Shown here in pieces: positions 17,469-25,216 of a DNA stretch of 64,000 nucleotides; within the stretch, counting starts at the first letter, position 1, and every line of letters starts with the position of its first letter. Below the pieces are notes generated by a model. That model had not been told where the DNA came from. It did no database searches and worked only from the letters and a program-made list of their open reading frames with translations. This DNA comes from Luteibaculum sp964627445 (GTDB taxonomy: Bacteria; Bacteroidota; Bacteroidia; Flavobacteriales_D; Luteibaculaceae). A program made the position numbers and the translations under genes. The stretch is from contig CAZVJF010000002.1 of NCBI GenBank assembly GCA_964627445.1, positions 62,001-126,000 on the forward strand. Reading direction: 5' to 3'.

Positions 17469-17545
17469 CGCTAAGGTGGCATCGCGAAAATTCCATAGTA
17501 CGATGGTGGTAGTAAAAGCTTTATCCATTGTACATAGCGCTATTT
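17463..17545. repeat. Perfect 11-bp inverted repeat around an intergenic segment
   Basis: AAATAGCGCTA at 17463-17473 and its exact complement TAGCGCTATTT at 17535-17545 bracket about 60 bases. The left arm covers the stop codon of the 60-residue frame. It could fold into a long stem-loop at the end of the polA transcript. There is no T-run, so a terminator role is uncertain. Confidence 0.35.
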
Positions 17546-17586
17546 AGGGTTAGTTAACCTGCATAAAGTGATCGCTCTAAAAACCC

Positions 17587-17594
17587 TACCTTTG
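17587..17594 (+). promoter_or_regulatory. -7 promoter box of the HAD-map-methyltransferase operon
   Basis: TACCTTTG is an exact TAnnTTTG match, 25 bases before ATG 17620. A clear -33 TTG at standard spacing was not found. Confidence 0.5.
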
Positions 17595-17619
17595 CAGCCC
17601 AATTTGCCGTCACCTACGC

Positions 17620-18072
17620 ATGATACCACAAGGTTTAAGAATAGCCGTTGATTTCGATGGAACCATAGTAGAGCATAAGTACCCCGAAATTGGGCCCGAG
17701 ATGCTCTTTGCTTTCGAAACGCTAAAACAGCTACAAAAAAAAGGTCATACCCTTATTTTGTGGACCTACCGCACGGGTAAGGACCTGGAAGATGCCGTGG
17801 CGTATTGCAAGGAAAATGGGCTGGAGTTTTACGCAGTAAACAAAAACCACCCCGAAGAAACCGAGCAATGGAGCGATGATATTCCCCGCAAATTGGATGT
17901 AGACTTGTTTATTGACGACCGTAATGTGGGTGGATTTATAGGCTGGGGTGAAATATGGCAAACGCTACACCCCGAAAGTGGCCCACTGCAACACCAATTG
18001 CAAAATCCAGAGGCGCACAAAAATTACCCCAACGATAAGCCCAAAAGCCTTTGGAAAAAACTGTTTAGCTAA
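17620..18072 (+). CDS. HAD-superfamily phosphatase-like protein (BT0820 type)
   Basis: A 150-residue protein with the HAD catalytic motif I VDFDGTI (residues 9-15), where the first Asp is the nucleophile, the motif II threonine in LWTYRTG, and the metal-binding DLFIDDRNVGG. There is almost no cap domain. This matches the small structurally known B. thetaiotaomicron protein BT0820 and its relatives, whose substrate is unknown. The stop overlaps the map ATG (TAATG), so the pair is coupled. A link to protein maturation is only suggested by position. Confidence 0.85.
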   Translation: MIPQGLRIAVDFDGTIVEHKYPEIGPEMLFAFETLKQLQKKGHTLILWTYRTGKDLEDAVAYCKENGLEFYAVNKNHPEETEQWSDDIPRKLDVDLFIDDRNVGGFIGWGEIWQTLHPESGPLQHQLQNPEAHKNYPNDKPKSLWKKLFS

Positions 18073-18857
18073 TGATTAAGCTTAAAACTGCTGAAGAAAT
18101 AGAACTGATACGCCAATCGGCCTTAGTGGTAAGCAAAACCCTGGGCATGATTGCCAAAGAGATTAAACCTGGAGCCGTACCCAAGAAATTGGATAAAATG
18201 GCCGAGGAATTCATTCGCGAGCAAGGTGCAGCGCCCGGCTTTTTGGGACTGTACGGATGCCCAAGCACCCTGCTTATTTCTACCAACGAAGTGGTGGTGC
18301 ATGGTTTGCCCGTAGATACCCCCTTAAAAGAAGGCGATATTGTATCGGTAGACTGCGGTGCGCTCATGAATGGATACTATGGCGACCACGCCTATACCTT
18401 TTGCGTGGGCGAGGTAAAACCCGAAGTAAAAAAACTGGTAGACACCACCCGTGAGTGCCTGTACAAAGGCATAGCCGAGGCACAAAAAGGAAAGCGCATT
18501 GGCGACATTGCTTTTGCCATACAAAACCACGCAGAAACCAACGGCTATAGCGTAGTACGCGAGTTGGTAGGACACGGTTTGGGCAAAGAACTCCACGAAA
18601 AACCCGAAGTACCCAACTTTGGAAAACGCGGCAGAGGTTCGGCCATTAAAGATGGGATGACCTTAGCCATAGAACCCATGATTAACATGGGGGTAAAAGA
18701 GGTGAAGCAATTGGAAGATGGATGGACCATTGCTACCCAAGACGGTATGCCCAGCGCCCATTTTGAGCATAACATTGCCGTTATCAACGGCCAACCCGAA
18801 ATTCTATCTACTTTTAAATACGTAGAAGAGGCTTTAGGCCTTCCCCTAACCGCATGA
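18072..18857 (+). CDS. map: Type I methionine aminopeptidase
   Basis: A 261-residue cytosolic metalloprotease that removes the initiator methionine from new proteins. The metal ligands are in the usual blocks: VSVDCGALMNGYYGDHAYTF, GHGLGKELHEKPEVPNF, MTLAIEPMIN and SAHFEHNIAV. NEVVVHGLP carries the substrate-binding His. There is no N-terminal zinc-finger extension, as in most bacterial MetAPs. It overlaps the HAD gene by one base and the methyltransferase gene by four. Confidence 0.95.
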   Translation: MIKLKTAEEIELIRQSALVVSKTLGMIAKEIKPGAVPKKLDKMAEEFIREQGAAPGFLGLYGCPSTLLISTNEVVVHGLPVDTPLKEGDIVSVDCGALMNGYYGDHAYTFCVGEVKPEVKKLVDTTRECLYKGIAEAQKGKRIGDIAFAIQNHAETNGYSVVRELVGHGLGKELHEKPEVPNFGKRGRGSAIKDGMTLAIEPMINMGVKEVKQLEDGWTIATQDGMPSAHFEHNIAVINGQPEILSTFKYVEEALGLPLTA

Positions 18858-19624
18858 AAAAGCTATTTCACTTCCTGCTAACGCGCCTGCCCAGGCCGGT
18901 GCTCATCATGCTGTCGTACCCCTTTAGAGCCTTTACACGGGTGTGGTACGCTGGCAACAAATATACCTGCCCTATAGAGCAGCGCTCGTATCGTAAGTTT
19001 TTGCCTTATGGTGCACTAAAACTGAGGCCCAATGTATTATGCCCAGGAAGCATGTCGTTGGAGCGCCACCGCCTACTTTGGTTGTACCTGCAAAACAAAA
19101 CCAACTTTTTCACAGCTCCCCAGCTCAAAATGTTGCACATAGCACCAGAGCAGTGCTTCTTAGACAAGTTTAAAGCGCAAAAAAACCTGGATTACACTAC
19201 GGCAGATTTGGTATCGCCCATTGCCGATGTAAAAATGGATCTGCATGATGCACCTTTTGAAGACAACAGCTTTGATGTTATTTTTTGCAACCACGTATTG
19301 GAGCACGTAGAAGACGATGCCCAGTGCATGCGCGAGTTATACCGTATTATGAAACCAGGTGGATGGGGAATTTTCCAAGTGCCTTTGGATATAAACCGCG
19401 AGGAAACTTTAGAAGACCCCAATATCACTAGCGAAGAAGATCGCTTAAAATACTACTGGCAAAAAGATCACGTGCGCTTGTTTGGAATGGATTACCCCAA
19501 AAAATTGTCGGCTGCTGGTTTTACAGTAACTACCGAAGATTACACAAAAGAAATTGGTCCAGAACTCACCGACAAATACCGTCTTATGCCCGGGGAGTTG
19601 CTCTTCTTTTGCCAAAAAGCATAG
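18854..19624 (+). CDS. Class I SAM-dependent methyltransferase
   Basis: A 256-residue protein with a SAM fold: MLHIAPEQCFLDKF (motif I region, not the classic GxGxG), DLHDAPFEDNSFDVIFCNHVLEHVEDD (motifs II-III) and RIMKPGGWGIFQVP. The N-terminus carries a hydrophobic stretch (RLPRPVLIMLSYPFRAF) that may contact the membrane. This arrangement is common in Bacteroidota methyltransferases of unknown substrate placed after map. Its ATG overlaps the map stop (ATGA). A strong terminator follows. Confidence 0.87.
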   Translation: MKKLFHFLLTRLPRPVLIMLSYPFRAFTRVWYAGNKYTCPIEQRSYRKFLPYGALKLRPNVLCPGSMSLERHRLLWLYLQNKTNFFTAPQLKMLHIAPEQCFLDKFKAQKNLDYTTADLVSPIADVKMDLHDAPFEDNSFDVIFCNHVLEHVEDDAQCMRELYRIMKPGGWGIFQVPLDINREETLEDPNITSEEDRLKYYWQKDHVRLFGMDYPKKLSAAGFTVTTEDYTKEIGPELTDKYRLMPGELLFFCQKA

Positions 19625-19644
19625 CTCCCTGCAGCACTAAAACC

Positions 19645-19680
19645 AAAAAAGGGTGTACCCATGGCACACCCTTTTTTTTT
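19645..19680. terminator. Bidirectional intrinsic terminator
   Basis: A-run, then stem GGGTGT (19651-19656), a 9-base loop and ACACCC (19666-19671), then nine Ts. It ends the map operon on the plus strand and, through the A-run on the other side, the lipoprotein gene coming from the minus strand. Confidence 0.85.
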
Positions 19681-19697
19681 GAATTTAGTGGAATATC

Positions 19698-19955
19698 TTA
19701 GTGATCGTGACCTTCGTGGTTCTCGTCATCCATATCCTCGGTCATCTCCTCTACTTCTTCGCCCATTTCTTGCATAGTAGAGTCAACTTTCTCTCCCGCC
19801 TCTTCAGCAGCTTCTTCCATTTCGTTTACTGCTTCTTCAAACTTCGCGTCCATTTCTTTTTCAACCTTCTCAGATTCTTTGTTTTCGTTAGAAGGAGATC
19901 CGCAAGAAACGGCTAAAAATCCAGCCATAGCGGCCAACATAAATACCTTTTTCAT
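19698..19955 (-). CDS. Small acidic lipoprotein with histidine-rich end
   Basis: An 85-residue protein starting MKKVFMLAAMAGFLAVSC: a signal peptide with a lipobox ending at Cys18, so it should be lipid-anchored in the envelope. The mature part is extremely rich in Glu, Met and Lys (predicted single long helix) and ends in EGHDH. Many Flavobacteriales carry such small 'hypothetical lipoproteins'; no function is known. The His/acidic tail could bind a metal, which is notable beside the superoxide dismutase gene transcribed the other way. ATG 19955 is chosen over an upstream frame extension because it starts the signal peptide. Confidence 0.8.
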   Translation of the reverse strand: MKKVFMLAAMAGFLAVSCGSPSNENKESEKVEKEMDAKFEEAVNEMEEAAEEAGEKVDSTMQEMGEEVEEMTEDMDDENHEGHDH

Positions 19956-20024
19956 AGTGCAACTAGTAGTTAAAGTTTGCCGCAAATCTTATAATAATTT
20001 ATGAGTGTAGAAAATGTCCTTTGC

Positions 20025-20032
20025 TATATTTG
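20025..20032 (+). promoter_or_regulatory. -7 promoter box for superoxide dismutase
   Basis: TATATTTG is an exact TAnnTTTG match, 27 bases before the ATG at 20060. No good -33 element is visible. Confidence 0.45.
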
Positions 20033-20059
20033 GCCAAACCCTAAGAAAACAGATATACT

Positions 20060-20668
20060 ATGGCTTTTGAATTACCCAAATTACCCTATGCGCATGACGC
20101 ATTGGAACCAAACATAGATGCAACCACCATGGAAATTCACCATGGCAAGCACCACGCTGGATATACCAGCAAATTAAACGCAGCAATTGAAGGCACCGCA
20201 CACGAAGGGAAGTCTATTGAGGACATTTTAGGTAACCTAGATATGAACAATGCGGCAGTGAGAAACAACGGTGGCGGCTACTACAACCACTGCTTATTTT
20301 GGGAAGTGATGTCTCCCAACGGAGGTGGAGCCCCTTCTGGAGCTGTTGCCGATGCTATTAATGAGGCTTACGGCTCCTACGATGCTTTCAAAGAAAAGTT
20401 TGCCAATGCGGCTGCAACCCGATTTGGTTCGGGATGGGCGTGGCTATGTGTACACCCTGGTGGTAAGGTAGAAGTATGCTCCAGTGCTAACCAAGACAAC
20501 CCCTTGATGCCCGGCATCGGGTGCGGTGGAACGCCGATTCTTGGATTAGATGTTTGGGAACACGCATACTACTTAAAGTACCAGAACAAGCGCCCAGACT
20601 ACATCAGTGCCTTTTTTAATGTGATTAATTGGGATGAAGTAAACAAGCGCTACGAAGCAGCGAAATAG
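20060..20668 (+). CDS. sodA: Superoxide dismutase, Mn/Fe family
   Basis: A 202-residue enzyme that converts superoxide to oxygen and peroxide. Metal ligands are H27 (EIHHGKHH), H77 (YYNHCLFW), D164 and H168 (DVWEHAYYLKY). The sequence has Gly at the 'GGGYYNH' site and a Gln in the C-terminal domain (Q145, NQDNPLMP), the combination seen in Mn-type or cambialistic enzymes rather than strict Fe-SOD. It has no signal peptide, so it is cytosolic. It has its own promoter box and a good terminator. Confidence 0.95.
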   Translation: MAFELPKLPYAHDALEPNIDATTMEIHHGKHHAGYTSKLNAAIEGTAHEGKSIEDILGNLDMNNAAVRNNGGGYYNHCLFWEVMSPNGGGAPSGAVADAINEAYGSYDAFKEKFANAAATRFGSGWAWLCVHPGGKVEVCSSANQDNPLMPGIGCGGTPILGLDVWEHAYYLKYQNKRPDYISAFFNVINWDEVNKRYEAAK

Positions 20669-20690
20669 TTTTCTCAACCTCACGTTATCA

Positions 20691-20720
20691 AAAGCCCGTA
20701 CTTTGCTGCGGGCTTTTTTA
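20691..20720 (+). terminator. Intrinsic terminator after sod
   Basis: Stem AAAGCCCG (20691-20698) with CGGGCTTT (20709-20716) around a 10-base loop, followed by a T-run. It lies just before the TM2 gene, which may need its own promoter. Confidence 0.85.
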
Positions 20721-20727
20721 TTTGAAT

Positions 20728-21084
20728 ATGGCAAAGCATATTATCCTTTCGGTGTTCTTTCTGGTAAGCTTCTTTAACGGCTATTCTCAGCAAGGAGAGG
20801 CTACCTTATTCAACACCCCTATTGGCATTGAGGGCATGGAAACGGTGCAACCTAAAAAAGGCACCGTATTAGCGCTTACCCTTCTTTTGGGCCCCATAGG
20901 CGGCCACCGCGTGTTATTGGGCACCAAGACCATAGTACCCGTGCTCTATGCCGTTACCTTAGGTGGTGGCTTGGGTTTGGTACCCCTAATAGATTTTTTT
21001 GTATGCCTTTTTAAGAAGGATCTCAGCCACTACCAAGGCGATGGCCGCTTTTTAATGTGGCTTCGTAACGAAAAAACCGAATAA
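20728..21084 (+). CDS. TM2-domain membrane protein with signal peptide
   Basis: About 118 residues. An N-terminal signal peptide (HIILSVFFLVSFFNGYSQ) is followed by a TM2 domain: KKGTVLALTLLLGPIGGHRVLLGTK, then a second hydrophobic segment and PLIDFFVCLF. TM2 proteins are small two-helix membrane proteins of unknown role; versions with a signal peptide are frequent in Bacteroidota. ATG 20728 is preferred over TTG 20722. Its stop is 3 bases from the end of the convergent glmS gene, with no terminator between. Confidence 0.82.
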   Translation: MAKHIILSVFFLVSFFNGYSQQGEATLFNTPIGIEGMETVQPKKGTVLALTLLLGPIGGHRVLLGTKTIVPVLYAVTLGGGLGLVPLIDFFVCLFKKDLSHYQGDGRFLMWLRNEKTE

Positions 21085-21087
21085 AGC

Positions 21088-22932
21088 CTACTCTACAGTT
21101 ACCGATTTCGCCAGGTTTCTGGGTTGGTCTACGTTGCACCCTCGCATAACAGCAGCGTAGTAAGAAATGAGTTGGAAAGGTATCACCGTAAGCAGTGGTG
21201 TAAAAATTTCGTCACTGGCGGGAATTTCAAACACAAAGTCTGCCATTTCCTTAACATCGGTATCCCCTTCTGTAACTATGGCAATTACTTTTCCCTTTCT
21301 GGCTTTCACCTCCTGTATATTACTCACAACCTTTTTGTAAGACGAGCCTTGGTTGGCTACTACAAAAACAGGCATGTTTTCGTCAATTAAAGCAATAGGG
21401 CCGTGCTTCATTTCTGCTGCGGGGTACCCTTCTGCGTGGATGTAAGAGATTTCCTTAAGCTTTAGAGCTCCTTCCAGGGCTACGGGGAAGTTGATACCTC
21501 TACCAAGAAATAACGCATTCGTAGCATCCTTGTACATTTCTGCTATAGCCTCCGATTCGGAGGCTTTCTCCAACAGGCGCTCCACCTTTCCGGGTATGCT
21601 GTCGAATTCAAACAAGTAGCGGTTGAGCTCTGCAGAAGTAATCGTTCCTTTAAAATGGGCTATATGTAAGGCCATTAAGGTAACCACGGTTACCTGTGCC
21701 GTAAATGCTTTGGTTGAGGCCACCCCAATTTCGGGTCCTGCATGGGTATATGCTCCTGCATGGGTAAGACGCGAAATAGAGCTTCCCACCACATTACAAA
21801 TACCAAATATGATGGCGCCTTTTTGCTTGGCCAATTCCAAGGCTGCTAGCGTATCTGCCGTTTCACCCGACTGCGAAATAGCCACCACAATATCCCCTTC
21901 GTTAATTACCGGGTTTCGGTAGCGGAATTCACTGGCGTATTCTACTTCTACGGGTATGCGACATAACTCTTCGAAAATGTATTCGGCCACCAATCCCGCA
22001 TGCCATGAAGTACCGCAGGCAACAAAAATAATACGGTTGGCATTGGCCAATGCGCGCTCATAGTCGCGCAATCCGCCCATGGTAATCATGCCCTTGTTAA
22101 GGTGCACCCTACCGCGCATAGAATCTTTAATGGAACGTGGTTGCTCGTATATTTCCTTGAGCATAAAATGGTCGTATCCACCCTTTTCTATAGCCTCCAA
22201 CTCCATTTCCAATTCTTGGATGTACGGCAGTTTTTTCTGGTTTCCGATGGTTTTTAGTGTTAACCCATCCGTAAGGGAAACTGTGGCAATTTCTTCCTCT
22301 TCCAGGTAAACCACGTTCTTAGTGTGGTCTATAATTGGGGTAGCATCCGAAGCCAGGTAATAATCGCCTTGTTCGCCAATTCCAATAACTAAAGGACTTC
22401 CCTTTCTGGCGGCTACCAGTTTGTCGGGCTCATCACGCGATAAAACAACAATAGCATAGGCACCTACCACCTCGCTCAGCGCAATGCGCACAGCCTCGGC
22501 AATACCTACTTTTTCCTTTTGTTGGATGTCTTCGATCAGATGAACGAGAACTTCCGTATCGGTTTGGCTCTCAAAAACGTGGCCGCGTTGCTTAAGCTCT
22601 TGCTTCAGCGCAGCATAATTCTCAATAATTCCATTGTGGATAATGGCCAACCTCTTGGTACCCGAATAGTGTGGATGCGCATTCACTGTACTGGGCTCTC
22701 CATGAGTTGCCCATCGCGTGTGTCCGATACCTATGGTTGCTTCAGTATTGGTTTTAGCAAGCTTGTCTTCCAGCAAAGAAACTTTACCCTTGCTTTTGAC
22801 GATCTCTATTTCCTGATTTTGGTAGAGCGCTACTCCTGCGCTATCGTAACCGCGGTATTCCAGCCGCTTTAAACCATTTATAATTATAGGACAAGCCTGT
22901 TTCTTACCAATGTAAGCAACAATACCACACAT
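21088..22932 (-). CDS. glmS: Glutamine--fructose-6-phosphate aminotransferase GlmS
   Basis: A 614-residue enzyme that makes glucosamine 6-phosphate from fructose 6-phosphate and glutamine, the entry to peptidoglycan and LPS amino sugars. It starts MCGIVAYIG; Cys2 is the N-terminal nucleophile of the glutaminase domain (about 1-225). Two SIS domains (about 290-600) contain SQSGETADTLAAL and LGRGINFPVALEGALKLKEISYIHAEG, and the protein ends in KSVTVE as is canonical. It is the last gene of a three-gene minus-strand operon with DUF4270 and the glycogen-synthase-like protein. No glmS ribozyme is expected or seen. Confidence 0.97.
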   Translation of the reverse strand: MCGIVAYIGKKQACPIIINGLKRLEYRGYDSAGVALYQNQEIEIVKSKGKVSLLEDKLAKTNTEATIGIGHTRWATHGEPSTVNAHPHYSGTKRLAIIHNGIIENYAALKQELKQRGHVFESQTDTEVLVHLIEDIQQKEKVGIAEAVRIALSEVVGAYAIVVLSRDEPDKLVAARKGSPLVIGIGEQGDYYLASDATPIIDHTKNVVYLEEEEIATVSLTDGLTLKTIGNQKKLPYIQELEMELEAIEKGGYDHFMLKEIYEQPRSIKDSMRGRVHLNKGMITMGGLRDYERALANANRIIFVACGTSWHAGLVAEYIFEELCRIPVEVEYASEFRYRNPVINEGDIVVAISQSGETADTLAALELAKQKGAIIFGICNVVGSSISRLTHAGAYTHAGPEIGVASTKAFTAQVTVVTLMALHIAHFKGTITSAELNRYLFEFDSIPGKVERLLEKASESEAIAEMYKDATNALFLGRGINFPVALEGALKLKEISYIHAEGYPAAEMKHGPIALIDENMPVFVVANQGSSYKKVVSNIQEVKARKGKVIAIVTEGDTDVKEMADFVFEIPASDEIFTPLLTVIPFQLISYYAAVMRGCNVDQPRNLAKSVTVE

Positions 22933-22946
22933 AAAGAATTCGGTTT

Positions 22947-24269
22947 TTAAAGGTCAGCGAAATATACAACTAATTCGGGCCTTAGTCCGCCCTCCTCATC
23001 TTTCAGTAAAAGGGTCCTGTTGGCACGAACTCCAGAAAAGGAAGGAACCACAGCCAAACCAAAGAAGGGTTTGGTACGCGTAGTGTATTGTTGTACAAAA
23101 CGGGCTACTCTAAAGGTGTAACCCCCTTTTTCGGCATCGTAGGCACCACCGAAATAGTTTTCGCCTTCCAGTTGGTCGGGTAAAATTCGGAAGGATCCGT
23201 CTTCGTTTAACTCCACCAATACAACGCGCTCACTGGGCTCAAAATTCCCAGCCATCGCATCTTGCTTCACGGGAATAAAAAGCTCTGCAAACGCAATTCC
23301 TACGGGTGCTAACTCTTTCAGGGTATCCAGGTTGGATATGGTGAACGAGCTTATTAAACCGCCCAATGTTTTTAAGGCACCATACTGTGCGGTATCCATC
23401 CCGCTCAGTTCAGGCTCCACGAATGCTCCCTCAAAGGCATGCTCAGCTACGTTGGTCCTTATGGATGAAGTATTAATGTTGAAAGCATAGGACTGCGCAA
23501 CGGTATCTCCCGGCTGGTGATAAAAAACGTCCAGCTTAGAAAAAATACTTAACAAATTAATAAGGCCTACGCTACCCGATTCAGCAGCCGGTTGTGTGGT
23601 CACTTTCACCTGTAGCCCATTAAAATAAGCCAGTAAATCATCGCTGCTGGTCAGTGTATTCTGGGGCAAGTTGTTGAATAAAAGTCGCTCACCCAAAGCA
23701 GGTTCTAGCGGTAGTTTTATCTGTGGACTTTCCTTGAGTTCCTCTCCCGTATCAATAGAGTCTAAGCTAAACACAAAAGCCTCCATATCATCGGCTAGCA
23801 AGTTATTTTCTAGTACTGCAAAGTTTTGGTTGGAGAAGTAGGTGGAGTCTGAGGTAAGGGCATTGCTCAACTCTTGTACCAAGAAGGTGTGCTCGGTTTC
23901 GGGTAGGCCGTAAATATCGGTAACATTCAGCGATAAGATTACGCTATCTACCTCCACGGAGTCTTGACTAAAGGTTACACCACTGGTGGACAAGCGCAAC
24001 TGAAACGCAGCACCAAAAGAGCTCGATCCCGTAAATGGATCGTTATAGGCGCCAATAGGGCTTACCGAAAGGTTTTGCGACTGAATCGAATCTGCGCGCT
24101 GCACTTTCCAGGTAAAGGGCTTGCCCGTACTGGAATTAAAGGCCAACAAATCGCCTTGTTCCAAAACATCCTCACTAATTTCTCCATCGGGCTTTTCGCA
24201 AGCGACAAATGCAGACAAAAAAAGAACGGAAAACCCAAGGGCTTTCCGTTTCCAATTCCAAGTTATCAT
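22947..24269 (-). CDS. DUF4270 family lipoprotein
   Basis: A 440-residue protein with a lysine/arginine start, hydrophobic core and lipobox ending at the Cys of FVACEKPDG, so it should be a lipoprotein. The beta-rich body (repeated SVEVDSVILSLNV-like strands, and the C-terminal FFGLAVVPSFSGVRANRTLLL) fits DUF4270, a Bacteroidota-specific outer-membrane lipoprotein family. It is flanked by a glycogen-synthase-like gene (14 bases upstream) and glmS (14 bases downstream), an order I know from other Flavobacteriia. The function is unknown; the gene order hints at envelope sugar metabolism. Confidence 0.85.
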   Translation of the reverse strand: MITWNWKRKALGFSVLFLSAFVACEKPDGEISEDVLEQGDLLAFNSSTGKPFTWKVQRADSIQSQNLSVSPIGAYNDPFTGSSSFGAAFQLRLSTSGVTFSQDSVEVDSVILSLNVTDIYGLPETEHTFLVQELSNALTSDSTYFSNQNFAVLENNLLADDMEAFVFSLDSIDTGEELKESPQIKLPLEPALGERLLFNNLPQNTLTSSDDLLAYFNGLQVKVTTQPAAESGSVGLINLLSIFSKLDVFYHQPGDTVAQSYAFNINTSSIRTNVAEHAFEGAFVEPELSGMDTAQYGALKTLGGLISSFTISNLDTLKELAPVGIAFAELFIPVKQDAMAGNFEPSERVVLVELNEDGSFRILPDQLEGENYFGGAYDAEKGGYTFRVARFVQQYTTRTKPFFGLAVVPSFSGVRANRTLLLKDEEGGLRPELVVYFADL

Positions 24270-24283
24270 AGAATTATTGCGGC

Positions 24284-25111
24284 TTATTCTTCAACCAAAA
24301 CGCTGTTCTCCTCCAAAATAGTATCGTAAAGCGAATTACAGCTATCGAAGTGCTCTTCTAGAGAGGGATTTATGGTTTGTTTTTCGTTTTTCTCGCAGAA
24401 TTCAGCAAAGGTATCGTTCGCCTTTTCATCGCCAAGTACTACAGCGTCCGAGTATTCCATACCCAATTGATACAATTGCTCAATATTGGGTTGGTCTAAA
24501 CCATTGATGTCATCAGACTCAATACCATCAAATGAGAGCTTGTTGGTTAACTTTTCATCCAGCTTTTCGTCAAGCTGCTCACCAAAAGCAGAGAATACCA
24601 CTTTGCTATCGCTAAAGTGCGGATCATTGTGGTACACCTTTTTCAAATACAGTGGCATAAAAGAGGCCATCCATCCTTGACAGTGGATGATATCGGGCGT
24701 CCAACCTAATTTCTTTACGGTTTCTAAAACGCCTTTGCAAAAGAACATGGCGCGCTCATCGTTGTCGCTAAAAAACGCCTCGTCTTTAGATCCATGTACT
24801 GCCTTCCGCTGAAAATACTCCTCGTTGTCTATAAAGTATACTTGCATTCTTCCTGCAGGAATAGAAGCGACCTTAATAATCAGCGGATGATCGTTATCAT
24901 CTACAATTAAGTTCATCCCAGAAAGACGAATCACCTCATGTAATTGGTGTCTTCTTTCGTTGATACACCCAAACTTTGGCATGAAAACGCGAATTTCTTT
25001 ACCCGATTCTTGTGTTTTCTGCGGAAGTTTTCTACTTATGTCGGAGATTTGGTTGGAAGGTAGGAATGGGAAAATTTCTTGTGAGACGAAAAGAACCTTT
25101 GGTTTTCTCAT
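24284..25111 (-). CDS. Glycogen/starch-synthase-like protein, N-terminal GT5 domain only
   Basis: A 275-residue protein similar to the N-terminal half of GT5 glycogen synthases: RKPKVLFVSQEIFPF, GKEIRVFMPKFG, PDIIHCQGWMASFMPLYL. It stops before the C-terminal GT-B half that binds ADP-glucose. The KxGGL motif that follows the first strand in true synthases is replaced by LPSNQISDI. A complete enzyme activity is therefore unlikely. Similar short versions occur beside DUF4270 and glmS in other Flavobacteriia, so this is a retained form and not a local truncation. The gene starts at ATG 25111; a longer frame upstream would overlap the promoter. Confidence 0.82.
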   Translation of the reverse strand: MRKPKVLFVSQEIFPFLPSNQISDISRKLPQKTQESGKEIRVFMPKFGCINERRHQLHEVIRLSGMNLIVDDNDHPLIIKVASIPAGRMQVYFIDNEEYFQRKAVHGSKDEAFFSDNDERAMFFCKGVLETVKKLGWTPDIIHCQGWMASFMPLYLKKVYHNDPHFSDSKVVFSAFGEQLDEKLDEKLTNKLSFDGIESDDINGLDQPNIEQLYQLGMEYSDAVVLGDEKANDTFAEFCEKNEKQTINPSLEEHFDSCNSLYDTILEENSVLVEE

Positions 25112-25133
25112 AAAGTTGGGAAATTTTGAGCTA

Positions 25134-25164
25134 CAAAAATACATCAATTTGGCCTATAAAACAA
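25134..25164 (-). promoter_or_regulatory. Promoter of the GT5-like/DUF4270/glmS operon
   Basis: On the minus strand a TTG (complement of 25162-25164) is followed after 20 bases by TATTTTTG (complement of 25134-25141), an exact TAnnTTTG. This is a good Bacteroidota promoter, 22 bases before the start at 25111. Confidence 0.6.
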
Positions 25165-25216
25165 GCTAAGCTTGCCTAGTCCATCCTGCGCTCTCGTTTA
25201 CTAGCAGTAATTATCC

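Noticed and set aside
17286..17496. Minus-strand frame over the 60-residue gene
   Set aside because: The plus-strand frame begins one base after polA and has better composition; the antisense frame has no supporting feature.
21088..22990. glmS ribozyme or riboswitch
   Set aside because: The glmS gene is inside an operon with a 14-base upstream gap, leaving no leader for such an RNA.
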